Shown here piece after piece: positions 1 to 12,300 of a stretch of 64,000 bases of DNA. The notes beneath the pieces are model-generated. The model was not told the origin of the DNA and made no database searches. It saw nothing but the letters and a program-made list of their open reading frames with translations. Where the stretch lies: NCBI GenBank assembly GCA_016785225.1, contig JAFBJZ010000660.1, positions 2,604,001 to 2,668,000 on the forward strand, written 5' to 3'. Position 1 is the first letter of the stretch, and each line of letters opens with the position of its first letter. Position numbers and translations under genes: made by a program. This stretch comes from Psettodes erumei (taxonomy: Eukaryota; Chordata; Actinopteri; Pleuronectiformes; Psettodidae).

Positions 1-705
1 ACGGACCGTCGGAGCTGGATTACAGGCCATTATTAGCGTGCCACCGTGCCGCTGAGCATAACAGGGGCTCAGCTGTACCAAAGTGACACTCCTTATGGTC
101 GCCCTAAAAAGACAAAAACAAACAAGCAGCAGGTGAAAGCTCCAAATCTCCACAAACTTCAATAATTGAATAACTTCAGTAGTGTTGGGAGTGAGTTCTG
201 TTACTCACTGGTTCACTGATTCATTCCGTGTTTAATTTTTTTCCCTCTCTTTTGGAATAACAGATATTGTAAGGGACTGACAGTAGCGAGGGCTTATATT
301 TGCTAAACATCAGTCATACGGGTACTTGAAGGTTCACCAAACCAAAATCACACAGTGCTTTTCGCCACCGCGTTGCGGTTTACAACAGTGGGATCTGAAA
401 ACATGAGTTAGAGAAGAGCGCGCTCACTTCACTTCAGGCCGTCACCGGACTTCCAGTTTCCCGCTTTGAAAAGCGGAAGTGGCTGATCCCTCAACCGCGA
501 GTGCAGGGACTAAATAAATACGCGCCCGAGTCCTCTTGGTCTGGCATGTTATCGCCGTGGAACTCCTCCGACAGGTGGAGCTGCTGTTGCGCTGCCCCCT
601 GCTGGGTCCCAGGGTGTCGCTTTACATTTTCGCCTCACGTCACATTCGTCTGACTCACATTTTTTTTTTCCTGCTCGTAACCCCACCTCCCCAAAACACA
701 CACAG
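1..705 (+). other. mcu upstream intron; no coding exon recognised
   Basis: Intron sequence 5' of the first mcu exon visible in the window. I found no segment encoding the mitochondrial targeting region of MCU, so the first exons should lie outside to the left. The stretch 420-620 is GC-rich compared with its surroundings. It holds an E2F-like TTTCCCGC at about 459, ETS-type GGAAGTG at about 475 and a TATA-like run near 510-519 (see findings). Confidence 0.55.
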
Positions 706-3301
706 AGGTGACGGTGGTGTACCAGAATGGGCTGCCTGTGATCTCAGTCAGTTTGCCATCCAGGCGAGAGCGCTGTCAGTTCACCCTCAAGCCTCTCAGC
801 GACTGCGTGGGAGTGTTCCTGCAGCAGCTCCAGGCCGAGGACAGAGGCATCGACCGGGTAGCCATCTACTCCATGGGTAGGCGCGCAAACACAAACGATA
901 CACACACCCCTAATATTTCCATTACCCCCAGCAGGGTAATACATATACGTGTCCTTTACCTGCTTTCAAGCGTTCTTGTGTTTTAAGGCCATTAAGTTGT
1001 CCCTGCAGTTGTGGCTCTGCATCAGAATTTAATAACCCCTACATTCACCATGAAATGATTTTTTTTCTGCCCTCACTCTGCTCAGAAAGCTCATTATACA
1101 GGAGCAACTGGTGCTCGAAGTCCTACTCTTATTGTGTGGGAGACTCTGTTTCACCTCTCACGATACTCAGACGGCAACGAGCCTGATTATCGAGAGAAGC
1201 GAGGGTCGTCAGAGGCGCCGTTTCTCTTATTGCCTTCCCTTCCCCTTTGTCTCTCCGTCCAGACGGGGCGAGGGTCGCCTCCTCCACAGGTATAGACATC
1301 CTGCTGCTGGACGACTTCAAGCTCGTCATTAATGACACCACGCACCTCGTGCGGCCACCGAGGAGAGGTGAGGACCGGCACCTTCGAGCCAGAGCCTGCG
1401 CTTGTTTGCTCTGAATCATGTGCTCACAGTGAGGGTCATTACCAATAAGAGGATGAAGTGCTTTCATTGCCAGCGGATGGATTGTATTAAAGCCTGTTTA
1501 CCTGTTTGCATTTGTGTGCGTGTGCTTGTGCGTGCACGTGTCTCAGAGCTGCTGCCCCACGAGGAGGCGGAAAGGCTGAATGACGTCAAGTTTCTGGTGC
1601 AGCAGCTCTACACCACCCTGCGCATCGAGGACCACCAACTCAGCAAAGAGCGTGAACTGATTGGACGACTGGAGGACCTCAACTCTCAACTCCGCCCCCT
1701 CGAGAAGGTTTTTCCACGGACAATACTGATGTTCCTGTTGCTGGTTACGCAACATCATTACTGACCTGCCCGACCGAGCCTGTGCCAAGTAGCTGAGCAA
1801 TAAAACATGACCTTGTGAAAAAAATATTATTTATTAAATTGTTAAAAAATAATTAGCATACCATAAGCCACTGTTGTTGCAGACAATGAGACTTCTTTAT
1901 AGTCCTCTGATGTGCAGTTAATACATTTATGAAATCATCATCTTAAGACATCAGGCATTGTTCCTGTTTAGCCAATTAAAAATGACCGGTTAAAGAAGGC
2001 CCGGCCAGCGGAGCTACCGAGGTTACGCTCGAGGGGCTAGCAAGTCGGGAACTTGTCATGCCTGTAATGAGAAAATCAATTTGTGCTTCAAACAAGTGTC
2101 GGAAAACATTATCACAGATAACGTCACATCGTGAGCTTCCTTGCACCGAAAATCCATAAAGGGACGTCCCCCTTTTCTCTGACTGGATTCTCAATACCGT
2201 TTTGCCTCTTTTGTTCCTTTTTGGAAGTGGCCGACTGTCTGCTTCTTTTCGTAGGTGAGAGAGGAGCTGAGTAAGAAGGCAGAGCGGCGCACCACCTGGG
2301 TGCTGTGGGGCGGCATGGCATACATGGCCACTCAGTTCGGCATCCTGGCCCGGCTCACCTGGTGGGAGTACTCCTGGGACATCATGGAGCCCGTCACCTA
2401 CTTCATCACCTACGGCACAGCCATGGCCATGTACGCCTACTTTGTGCTCACGCGCCAGGTAGGACGCGGCAGGAACCACAGTTTGTGACCGACGCAGTAT
2501 CAATGCATTTGTGTTTGCAGTAAAAAAAAAAATTCACCGAAGCGATAAGTTGAATGAACAATCAGCCAATTCACAGAAAAAGACGCTCTTGTCGTCGGCG
2601 GTGGTGGCCACACCGGTTGTGTTTTTGAGGCTTTTCTCCGTCACGTAATGTGATGCAGTATTGATTCTTCCAACAACATTATGCAGAAGCTCTTTTAGCA
2701 ACCAGAGAACTGGCCGCCCTCTTTTCTCAGCCCCCCTGCACTAAATAGTAATCTTTTTAGCTGTTTAAAAGGGGTTGATCTGGTGACACCGTTGCCCTTC
2801 CAAATTCAATTCAGCATTCATAGGATTCCATTTGATGTCTGATGTGTCGCCGGGGTGACTTCGCCCAAGGACTGGGCGATCTGATAAAGCTCCGTCCGCG
2901 TCTGTCTCTGTGACCCGCAGGAATATGTTTACCCCGACGCTAGAGACAGACAGTATCTGCTGTTCTTCCACAAGGGGGTGAAGAGGACACGCTTCGATAT
3001 TGAGAAGTACAACAAGCTGAAGGATGATATCGCCGAGGTACAGTGGCTTAGTGAGCGCTGGATGTTTTGTCAAATGAATACCGCAGTCACACTGGGGATT
3101 CGCCCATTTTTATACTTCAGTATTTGGATTTGTAACGGTAGACCTACTTTTGCACCATTCCCCACGTGCCTCTCTTCTCCACTCCGCCCCCCTCTCCCCC
3201 TCCCCATCCACCCTCTCCAGGTGGAGTTGGATCTGAAGCGTCTTCGGGACCCGCTCCAGCTCCAGCTCCCGGTCCAGCAGCTCACCGCTAGTAAAAATTG
3301 A
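706..3301 (+). CDS. mcu: Mitochondrial calcium uniporter pore subunit, 3' six exons (5' partial)
   Basis: Pore-forming subunit of the inner-membrane uniporter complex, which passes Ca2+ into the matrix. Exons: 706(or 708)-876, 1263-1367, 1547-1707, 2255-2458, 2921-3037, 3221-3301 (TGA 3299-3301); frames join without stops to give 278 residues. The first exon encodes the N-terminal domain start VTVVYQNGLPVISV and retains the RRERCQF cysteine that is redox-sensitive in mammals. The third encodes coiled coil 1. The 2255-2458 exon encodes both membrane helices and the selectivity filter WDIMEP (Asp codon 2378-2380, Glu codon 2387-2389). The fifth encodes the matrix helix with QYLLFFHKG, and the last ends ...LTASKN. 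The TYFITYG and AMAMYAYF residues after the filter fit MCU rather than the dominant-negative paralogue MCUB. The first exon has two possible acceptors two bases apart. The initiator and targeting peptide are off the window. Confidence 0.95.
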
Positions 3302-4359
3302 TAGGAAGAGTGACTCCCTCCTCTCTTAGCTCCCACAAGCCCCTCTCCGTCTTTCCTCCTGCCGTCCAACACCTTTCTCCCTCCCCTTCTGCCCCCAGCT
3401 ACTTCTCAGATCCCTCCCACCCAACCCCAACCCCCCCCACACACCCAATAATCCCATCCCTTCCTCGACTGTGGGAGTTAGTTTTTCTCTCCTTTTTTTT
3501 CCTTTTTCTTTTTTCTTTTTTTCTTTTTACTTTCCTGACTGAAAACTCCAGCTGGAATTGCAAGTGAAAAAAAACATGAAGAAGGATGGTGAGAAACCGG
3601 GAGTCGGGGAAAAAAAAACTCCTACGTCCGAGGGTTGGTGAGGATGATGAAAAGGACAATGATGATGATGGAATAAAACTGGGCACTGTGGATATGCCTC
3701 AAGTCTCCAAAGGGACAGCCTGCAGGGAATTCCAGGAGGAAATCGGGAAATATATCACACCTCTAGACGCTCCAGGACAGAGGACACGCAGAAGGGCATT
3801 GTTGAATGTGTGTGCGTGTGTGTGTGTGTGCGTGCGTGTGGGACTTTCAGGGTACGCTGGGACATCGACCCTGGCCACACCGCGGGTCGACACATCAGCA
3901 AGGTCCCGCTTCCTTGAGCAGTCAAACTGTCGGCGCACACACCCCCTCTTGGCTGGGGCAGGCTCCAGGGAGACTCTCTATCCCACATGTTAAAGTTTAC
4001 AAGGAAGTCCTGAGTGCAGTTGCACCATCAGGGAGACCTTCATCTTCCTGTAGCTGAACTCTTCTGCCTCTCCCTCCCTGGGCCACGCCTCCTCCAGGTG
4101 ACGGACAGCTGTCCTTCCAGGTGTGACCTTTGTCAGGAGCTTGTCTCGACTCGCAGGATGTAGGCGCGAGGACGCCTCGTTTTCCTCTTCCTGTTGACGT
4201 CCTGTAGCGGCCCCGGTCTGCGCAAGTATGAGAGTACTACCGACAACAACATCACTGTGTGTTCTTTTATTCCAAAAAAATATTTTGGCACTTTTTATTT
4301 TGAAAGCCATAGTATATTTGTTATGAAAAGAATATAAAATATATATATGTATACAATCA

Positions 4360-4365
4360 AATAAA
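4360..4365 (+). terminator. mcu: Candidate proximal poly(A) signal of mcu
   Basis: AATAAA about 1.06 kb after the mcu stop codon, in an AT-rich context. It would give the short 3' UTR form. Confidence 0.4.
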
Positions 4366-7075
4366 CAGATGACCAGAGGCTAGTTTTTTTCAGTGGGGGG
4401 AGGAGCTCTTTCACAAACTTCATTTCACGAGAAACTCATTGACGTCCTCTGAAGGTCTCCTGCCGTGAATGACCCCCACTAACGCACACCCGCGACGTCA
4501 CACGCGCACACAGACTAAGAGCATACCACTGGATGTAATTTCATATTTTTTCATGACACACACACACACACAGTATACTTCACAGTGACTACGTCCAGGT
4601 TGGACGTAAGGCTCCCGTGCATGGCAACTAAAGAAGGGAAAAATGTCGAAGCCAAATCAGGGTGAAAATGGCTTTGATTGGAAGTGATTGTTGTTGGTTT
4701 TGTTTGAGCCACGCCGTGCTCTGCAATCACCTCATCACTACAAGGACAACTCCGTACTACTTGACATAAGGAAGGGGTTGAAACATTTAGAGACCGTTGC
4801 CTCGGACAAACAGACTACAGACGTGCTATGTTGTAATTTGTCTGATGAGCTGAAGGGCTTCAAAAAAGTAAAGCTGCAGTTAAGAGGAGCAGAATTTGCG
4901 TAAATTGCCTGCAGTTCAATATCCCCTATCCCAGCATCATTTAGTCTTCCTTTTCCAATTGAACAGCTTTTAGTGAAAATAATAGAAGGTAACACCTTTT
5001 TTAAAAAAAAAGCATCATTGGCATTGATTTATATGCTTTTTCCATCTTAAAATAAAGCCAGAGTTTTCTCCTCCCACTGTTGCTGTAATGCCACCCCCCC
5101 TGCTCCCTTGATGGCAAGGCAGGGTAGACTGCATGCTGTGGTATGCCCTCAGTAGAAATTTGTGAATGTGTAGGAGCATTATTGCAATTTTTGTACTTAA
5201 TTGGACACTTATTCTTTGCCACATCTAGCTGAAGTCTCATCCCCCTGATCTGTTAAATCAAAGGTTACGGAAGCCATATGTTTATGTTGTCCATGTTTTT
5301 TTGTTGTTGTTGTTTTTTTTAAAAAAAACATGGTCACTGAATAAACCTTCGTCAGCTTCACTTGGTTTTCTTTTCAGGGTGAGGATTGGTGGCCCTTTCT
5401 CCGGTCTCATGTATGTCTCAAAAGAAAAAAGGGTCCCACAGGCAGTTATTTTCACTCTGAACTGCTGTAGATCACCTCTGCAGAGGGGAAGCACCATGAC
5501 ATGACGTCCCTGCACACAGACTCCAGTTCAAGATCACCTCCCGCTTGTGTGTGAACATTTGGCCGAATCCTACCGGGAAGATCCTTGTGTTTAACTGCTG
5601 ATTTATTTTTTTTTTTTAATCAAAATGCATGATTTTAGATCAAAGCAAATGTTAGCCGGGCAGATCTCAATGCAGGATTTGGTTAGCTCTGTGTGTGTTG
5701 GTGTGTGCATTATCTCCAAGGGAAACGGTGCCTTTTTGGACGGTTAATGACTTACACAATATAGCAACTTGGCAAACGGCAATGGCAACTTCATTGAGAA
5801 AAAAGAAATTCTCATTTGGAATGACACCCCTCATCTGAAGGAGGGTTAAAGTTGAATGTCAAATCAATCTTGTGCGCGTGTGTGAAAATGTGCTCATTGA
5901 ATCCACCTGTTGACGAGCGGCGAGGAGGAAAAGTTCACCGTACTCGTGAATACTTTGCCCCTAATCCTGTCAATAGTGGTAAAAATCAACATCGCCCTCA
6001 TCCCACTTCATAGCCGTCCTCAGCTTTAAATTCACTTTTCCCATACTTACACGCACCATGAAACACACACACACGCACACACAGACACAAAGTGACAACA
6101 GTGTTTCCTTGGAGATGTACCATGGGAGGTGAGAGAGCTGAGGCCTCTTTCTGCAGTCCAATCCTCCCCTCTGCTGTTTCTACACAACACTTGTCTCCAT
6201 CATCACCTCCTCCTTTTCGTCATGCCATCCACCCTTTATTGCCTTTGTTTTTCTCTCGCTCTTATTTTTTAAAAAACAAACTATATCAAATATAGGGAAA
6301 CTTTATTATAAAGAGGGTGTTGCATGAATGTATGTTTACATGGGAAATTATGTAAAAATAAAAAAAAGATGATTTATCAACAAAAAATGAAAAAAAAGCA
6401 AAGATAATTTAAGAACGTTGTTTGTAGAGATTCCTAGTTATAAAGGGCAGTGGACAGGGCTGCGTCTTTAGAGCCTGTCCAGCCAAATCGGACTTAATCC
6501 CAGCCAACCAACTGCTCAGACCCCATCAAACCCCAGTCCCATCTTCACCTTATTTACTCCCATAAACCCACCCTCGGCTTGCATTTATACTCCCCAATAA
6601 ATGGAAAAACACCCTCCATCCTCGGTGCACCTATTTTAAAAAAAAAACTTTATGACCCCTTGACCTCAGTTACTATTGTCCTGGATCTGAGTCCAAAGGA
6701 AAAGTGTCAGGCGCACACTGTTATCTTATTGGGGAACTCCTCCCATTCTCGTCCCTCTCTCCCTTCATTTTTATCCACCCTTGCTCCTTTTTTCTCCAAA
6801 GTCGCATTATTATTCTATGTTTTGAATGTGTTTTATGTTTTAATATCTTATCTGTGTGCACTTACAATAAGACATGTTGAAAATGCCTAAAGAGTGAAGC
6901 AGAATCTAGGATTGAAATGATCTTGTACTCCATTCTGACCTCTTATTTTGTTTTTGTTTTTCTTGTCTTTTTTTCTTCTGTTGACATATGATGCTGTAAT
7001 GTTGGCAAAAAAGAAAATGTAAAATCCTGTATCATTTATGAAATATGTATAAAAGAGAAATGTAATTCAATTATC

Positions 7076-7081
7076 AATAAA
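7076..7081 (+). terminator. mcu: Candidate distal poly(A) signal of mcu
   Basis: AATAAA at the end of a long AT-rich run, about 3.8 kb after the mcu stop codon. It is the last such signal before the oit3 promoter region. Confidence 0.4.
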
Positions 7082-7100
7082 ATCCTTATCCAGTTTTTGG

Positions 7101-8285
7101 AACCAGTGGTCCCGCTGCGGTTTTCTGCTGTTCTCGAAGTGAAGCCTTGGTGATTAATGGACATATTACAGATATTTACAAGAAGCAGCTTCTCAAGGTC
7201 TTGAACTCCTCTGGCTGTCCTTGGTCTCCAGCTGTCCCTACACAGGACATCCTGTGAGATAGACCTTTGGGGATACACTGTGTGTATACAAGAGGTACAT
7301 GAAGCAACACACGGTTCTGAATCTCTGTTGAACCTGGATGCAAATTTAAAACCCTAACCAACCTTAACACTGTAAATATAATTGAAAATTTACTTTAAAA
7401 AGTCTAAACTGAATACTTATATCAAGCTGAAATTGAGAGGAAAACTGGACAAAATAGAAAAATAGCTGAACCATAGCTATGGAGTATAATAAAGTGCTGA
7501 CTGAATATGCCTGTAGACTTGGAGCCAGGAGGCCTAAAAGTGTCTGATTTCCAGGAGTAATCACAAAAGAAGAATGGCACGTTCCACCTCATTGCTTCTA
7601 ACAGCTTGGTGGATTAATGCTTCCACTGATTTGATTACATATAAGGAATAAAAACTGCAAGCATCAGACTAGTTTGGGCAGCCTCGAAATGAAGCCTTAG
7701 ACATTTTCTGGCCTGTACTGGTGCTCAAGTAATGAGCTAGATGAGAACATATTCACTCCGCTAGGACAGTGTGTCCTCGCTGGCTGTGTCTCAGCCTGCG
7801 CTGTGGTAAATCCTGAGTGCCCAGACCCCGCCGTTGCCTTGAAGTGAAGGATGCTCCAGCACGACACTAAGCAGATTAATCAGATTGGTTTAATTCTACT
7901 GGAGATTAGATCATTGCTCGTATTTCCATGGCCTTTAAATCAAGAGGGATGAGAAAGTCTAGATAGACGTGTAAATCATAAGCCACAACCACACTTTTTC
8001 ACAGCATGGCAGCAAAAATATCTTTATTTAATGACAGACATTTACTGTGTGGGGTAGTGTAAGCTTATGTGTGTGGAGATGAAGAGAGGAGTGGGGACTG
8101 TTCAGTCTGAAACAATGGGAGGACGGTCCTCTTACTAGATTTGGGGAGAAGAAGGTCAAGGGGTCAAGGTAACAAGGAGACAAGACAATATTGCACATAC
8201 AGATAAGAGGTGCCTATTAAAGACAGACTTTCCCTCAGGATGAACCAGAAGAGCTACACACACACACACACACTGAGCTTGGATC
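7101..8285. other. mcu-oit3 intergenic region with oit3 promoter
   Basis: No gene recognised. The part nearest oit3 holds nuclear-receptor half sites (8153-8172), a GATA-like AGATAAG near 8200, a TATA-like CTATTAAAG at about 8213-8221 and a short CA run at 8258-8273 directly before the start codon. Confidence 0.5.
8153..8172 (+). promoter_or_regulatory. oit3: Nuclear-receptor half-site cluster upstream of oit3
   Basis: AGGTCA (8153-8158), a 2-base spacer, GGGTCA (8161-8166), followed at once by AGGTAA. The first two form a DR2, and TCAAGGTAA resembles an NR5A2-type monomer site. It lies about 50 bp 5' of the TATA-like sequence and 120-130 bp from the ATG. Function is inferred from the motif and from the known hepatic expression of OIT3. 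Confidence 0.35.
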
Positions 8286-9331
8286 ATGTTTTATGCAGCT
8301 CCAAGAAAACACATCATGATTTTTGGGGTGATCGCCTGTCTGCTGCAGGAGTTTCTTGCCGTTGCAGGAGAAGGTGAGTTTGACATTTCTTCTGTTGTTT
8401 TCACCCAAAGTATTTTTTTGGACTACAGTTTAAAGGATAAAGGTGACATTATGCTAAATTATTGTCATCAAACCATGAAAGGACCAAAACCAGTAACAGT
8501 GTTGATCTTTCAATACATTTGGACTTCCCCTGGCACAAAGCCAAATACTTTCTCTAAAATATGTATATTTCCAAAATGGATTTGACATATTGAACTTAAT
8601 TTGTTTAAAATGTCTAAATAACTTCCTAAAATAGCTGTGTACTGCAGGGTTTTTTCTCTTTTTTCCTTATTTATTTGCAAATGTCACACAAACTGGGGTA
8701 ATTAGTGCATTTCCCAGGGACTATTTTTCCAATGTGGACTAATACACATTTGGCACAGTATTTCCTGCAGCAGGATGCATATATGGGATTGACCCCCCAA
8801 AAAAACCAAACACTGATGTGGTTTAGTATTTCTTAAACATTAACGGTGGTCTATGGCACAGAGGAGTGACATATAGTTGGTTCAGTTTTTGTCATAGGAT
8901 TTATTAAAGATAAGAAAAATACAGAGCAATATTAGATGTATTCTTTTAAAAAAAATATTGTTAAGGACAACAAGGTTGGACACTGTCAAATGTGGGTCTT
9001 TATTTTCATCTGTGCAGACAGGGCACTGGAGTCTGACTCAGGTCAGGCGCAACTCCGTGTTCCCTTAACAGCCATATTAAGTCATTCAGGCCCCATCTGG
9101 AAAATTTAACGCTCCCATTAGCATATGCGAGTGAGTACACATGAGTCAGCTATGTCCTCTGCCCCCTCTGTGCGGCTCAAGCTGGAACACACTCGTACTT
9201 CTCCAGAACTGGTCATTTATTCTGTAAGTGGGCCCAGGCCACGGATTGATCCTAATGCTTTTAATGGAGCAGAAGGCTGTGATAAGATGGACTTTCCATA
9301 AGTGGATGGAGGGAGAAAATGACGGAGAAAA

Positions 9332-9372
<41 letters not shown>

Positions 9373-12300
9373 ATCTTTTTCCAAGTATGTACAACCAAGT
9401 CTTTAACCAAGTTCACCTTTGCCATCCCACCCACATATCTCACTCAGCCCTGGACCCGTGCTCGGCCTACATCAGCCTGAATGAACCCTGGAGGAACACA
9501 GACTACCACGTCAACCATTCGTCTGGCGTTCCCCTGTGTGACAGCCACATGTCTGGAGAATGGTACCGCTTCACTGGCATGGCCGGAGATGCCATGCCCA
9601 CCTTCTGCATCTCCGAGAATCACTGCGGCACCCATGCTCCCATCTGGCTCAACGGCAGCCACCCTCGACCCCATGAAGGCATTGTCACCCTGCCTGTGTG
9701 TGCCAGCTTCAGTGACAACTGCTGCCAGTGGAATGCCAGTGTTGATGTGAAGGCCTGTACCGGGGGATACTTTGTCTACCGCCTGCCCAGACCCTCAGTC
9801 TGCTTCCATGTTTACTGTGGCCGTGAGTGAGCATATCTGATTTGTAAAACATCTTTTTTTAAGTCCTTTGATTTCTTATCTATTATTAGGTCAATATATT
9901 TCTGTGTTTTTACACAGATTTCTATGATATCTGTGATGAGGTGGACTGCGCGGGTCCCAGATGTCCTGAGGCTGACTGCCGCTGTGCACCTGGAACTGTG
10001 CTGGGACCAGACAGACAAACATGCCTGGGTGAGACAGACACAGAGGGAGGAAGAGAGGGGACAGATAATTTGCACAAAAGACAAAGATAAGCAGGAGTAC
10101 ATGGAAGACAGATAGGCTGGAAATGGTTTCTGAAAAACAATAACAATCTTCACCCATTGTTTTTGGACAAATGCATACATTTTTCTGGATACATGTTTTC
10201 ATGCTATTCTTAGTCGCATATTCTTTTTTTACTTCACGTAATGGTTCGTTCAAAGTGTGAGGCAGAACTAGCAAAGATAACAAAAGCCAATAGGAGCAAG
10301 CAGCTTGTTTATGTTATGAAAAATGTTAACAATATTTTTTGCCCCAAGAGGTAGATAACTTGCTTTACAGTGAACTTTACAGAGAAAAGTGGATTTGTCT
10401 TTAGTGCAAAGGTTCAAAACACTAACTTTGACCAAAATTATTTTGCAATGAAGGCCCAATTAGTTCTTTGCATCAGTATCTGCAGGGTGAAGTGCGGTTT
10501 AGCATCCAACTCCGTGCAAACAGCAAACTGTGTAAGTAGAGCAGGTGGTGTGTGTGTTTGGTCTAGCTATTACTCATGCTGTGGGGACCAAATCTCTTTA
10601 TACAGTCATATCATAGGGACATGTTGTACTTATGGGGATAAATTGCAATTCCCCCATAACATAAATCATTAAATTTCAAGGTGAAGACATGTTTTAAGGT
10701 AAGGCAAGTAGCAGTTATGGTTAAGGTTACAGTAAGTCTCCAGGACATTAATGTCCTGTAAAGTTGTGGGGACACGACTGTGCTTGTGTGTGTGTGTGTT
10801 AGACTGAATGGTACACCTAATGATGGGTGACAGGCATGCAGTGGGAACCTAGCCAGCCTGAAAACTGCCATTATCTCATTATTCACCCATTAACCAAATC
10901 TGCCTTTCTCTGTCTCAGAAATGACTCCCTCATTTCTCCAACCCTCTCTTTCCTCAGTCTCTTGCACTCTCACTTTTCTCTCACCTTTTTATTTCATCCA
11001 TCATCCTTTCTTTACTAGTCGGCTCAGTATTATAAACTCAGTTTTAAAGTCCTTTAAAAGTTGATTTATCATCCTCTTCCCTGAAACACTAAGTGAATTG
11101 CCTTGAGGTAATTCACTCAGCCTATCTGTCAGTCAGCCAATTAAAGTAAAGCTCCTCGGGTGATAATATCTGACCCTGGTGTGTTGTGTGTTCTATGTTC
11201 AGATGCGAATGAGTGTGAGAAAGGCAATGGTGGCTGTGCAGAGGTGTGTGTGAACACAAAAGGCTCCATGCGCTGCGAGTGTGGGCCGGGCCGTGTGCTG
11301 GATGAAGATGGACGCAGCTGCAGAGGTACATCTAGAGAAATTAGAAATTTAGACATTAAACCAAGGAGCCAAGGTGTTTATCCATCTTTTTCTTTTTCTC
11401 TGCGTTGCCTCATACAGAGATAGCAGGCTGTCACGCTAGCAATGGAGGCTGCAGCCATGGCTGCTCCTCGCTGCTGGGCTCCTATCAGTGCCACTGCCCC
11501 AGAGGCCTGGAGCTGGGAGAGGACAAACGCACATGTCAGGGTGTGTATGTGCGCGTGTGCGTGGTACAAATTGTAGTATTCAGTTCAGTTCAGTTCAGTC
11601 AGCAGGGCAAGCTGACTCTCAGAGGCATGTTTGCATTAACCTGAATAGATGTTCTTGATTGTGAGGTTTAATGGGAATGCATTTCTTCAGGCCATAAGTG
11701 ATTGTTTTTTTTTTACAGCGTTCAGGATTACTTATTTCTCAGGGAGGATCCTTGATTATATTAGGAGTAGATAACAGTATATAAACAGAGATTTTGTCTG
11801 AGAAATGAGACAATGCTGGTGAAAACAATGTGTTACTTTTAGTACATTTATCTCTACAAACATAAAGCTGTTCTGTGTATTCTCACAGTATTTGGTACTT
11901 TTGCTTTAAAAAAGCAAACAAAACTATTTAAACACTGAACTGTAACTGAATTCTAAAAATGGTTGCCAGTTAGTTTTCTTTTGTTGGTTTAATCAATTAG
12001 AATGACTGAACACTGGCTCATTTCAAAATGGTCAACAGAGAAAAGCAGTAAACCATCACATGGGACAAGTGACATTTTTCATTCCTGCAGTGCCAGTCCA
12101 GTGTGACTCCAGCTCTATTACGGTGTCAGTCCCAAAGGACCTTGTAGGAGGACTGGAGCTGTTTCTGTCCAACTCGTCTTGTCGAGGTGTGTCCAATGGC
12201 ACGCATATCAACCTCAACTTCAGCCTCAAGACCTGCGGCACAGTAGTGGAGGTCAGAGACACTGACATTTTTAGACTGAATGTAGCCTTAGTCTCTATGG

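Larger units (their letters stand above)
3302..7100 (+). other. mcu: Probable long 3' UTR of mcu and downstream spacer
   Basis: No coding region is supported between the mcu stop and 8.2 kb. Canonical AATAAA signals lie at 4360-4365 and 7076-7081, the second after an increasingly AT-rich stretch typical of a distal 3' end, so short (about 1.1 kb) and long (about 3.8 kb) 3' UTRs are both plausible. Pyrimidine-rich tracts occur at 3300-3540. An interrupted TG repeat occupies 3806-3840 and a CA repeat 4556-4572. A near-perfect T-rich/A-rich inverted repeat flanked by CCATG/CATGG is at 5291-5333. The extent of the UTR is inferred only. Confidence 0.45.

Noticed and set aside
545..577. ATG-containing mini-exon ending CGACAG|GTGGAG before the first visible mcu exon
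   Set aside because: It ends in phase 2, while the mcu exon at 706/708 needs phase 1 or 0, so it cannot join in frame; the peptide has no family resemblance.
3806..3993. Short open frames after the mcu stop as a separate small gene
   Set aside because: They run through a TG repeat, lack homology and fall within the expected mcu 3' UTR.
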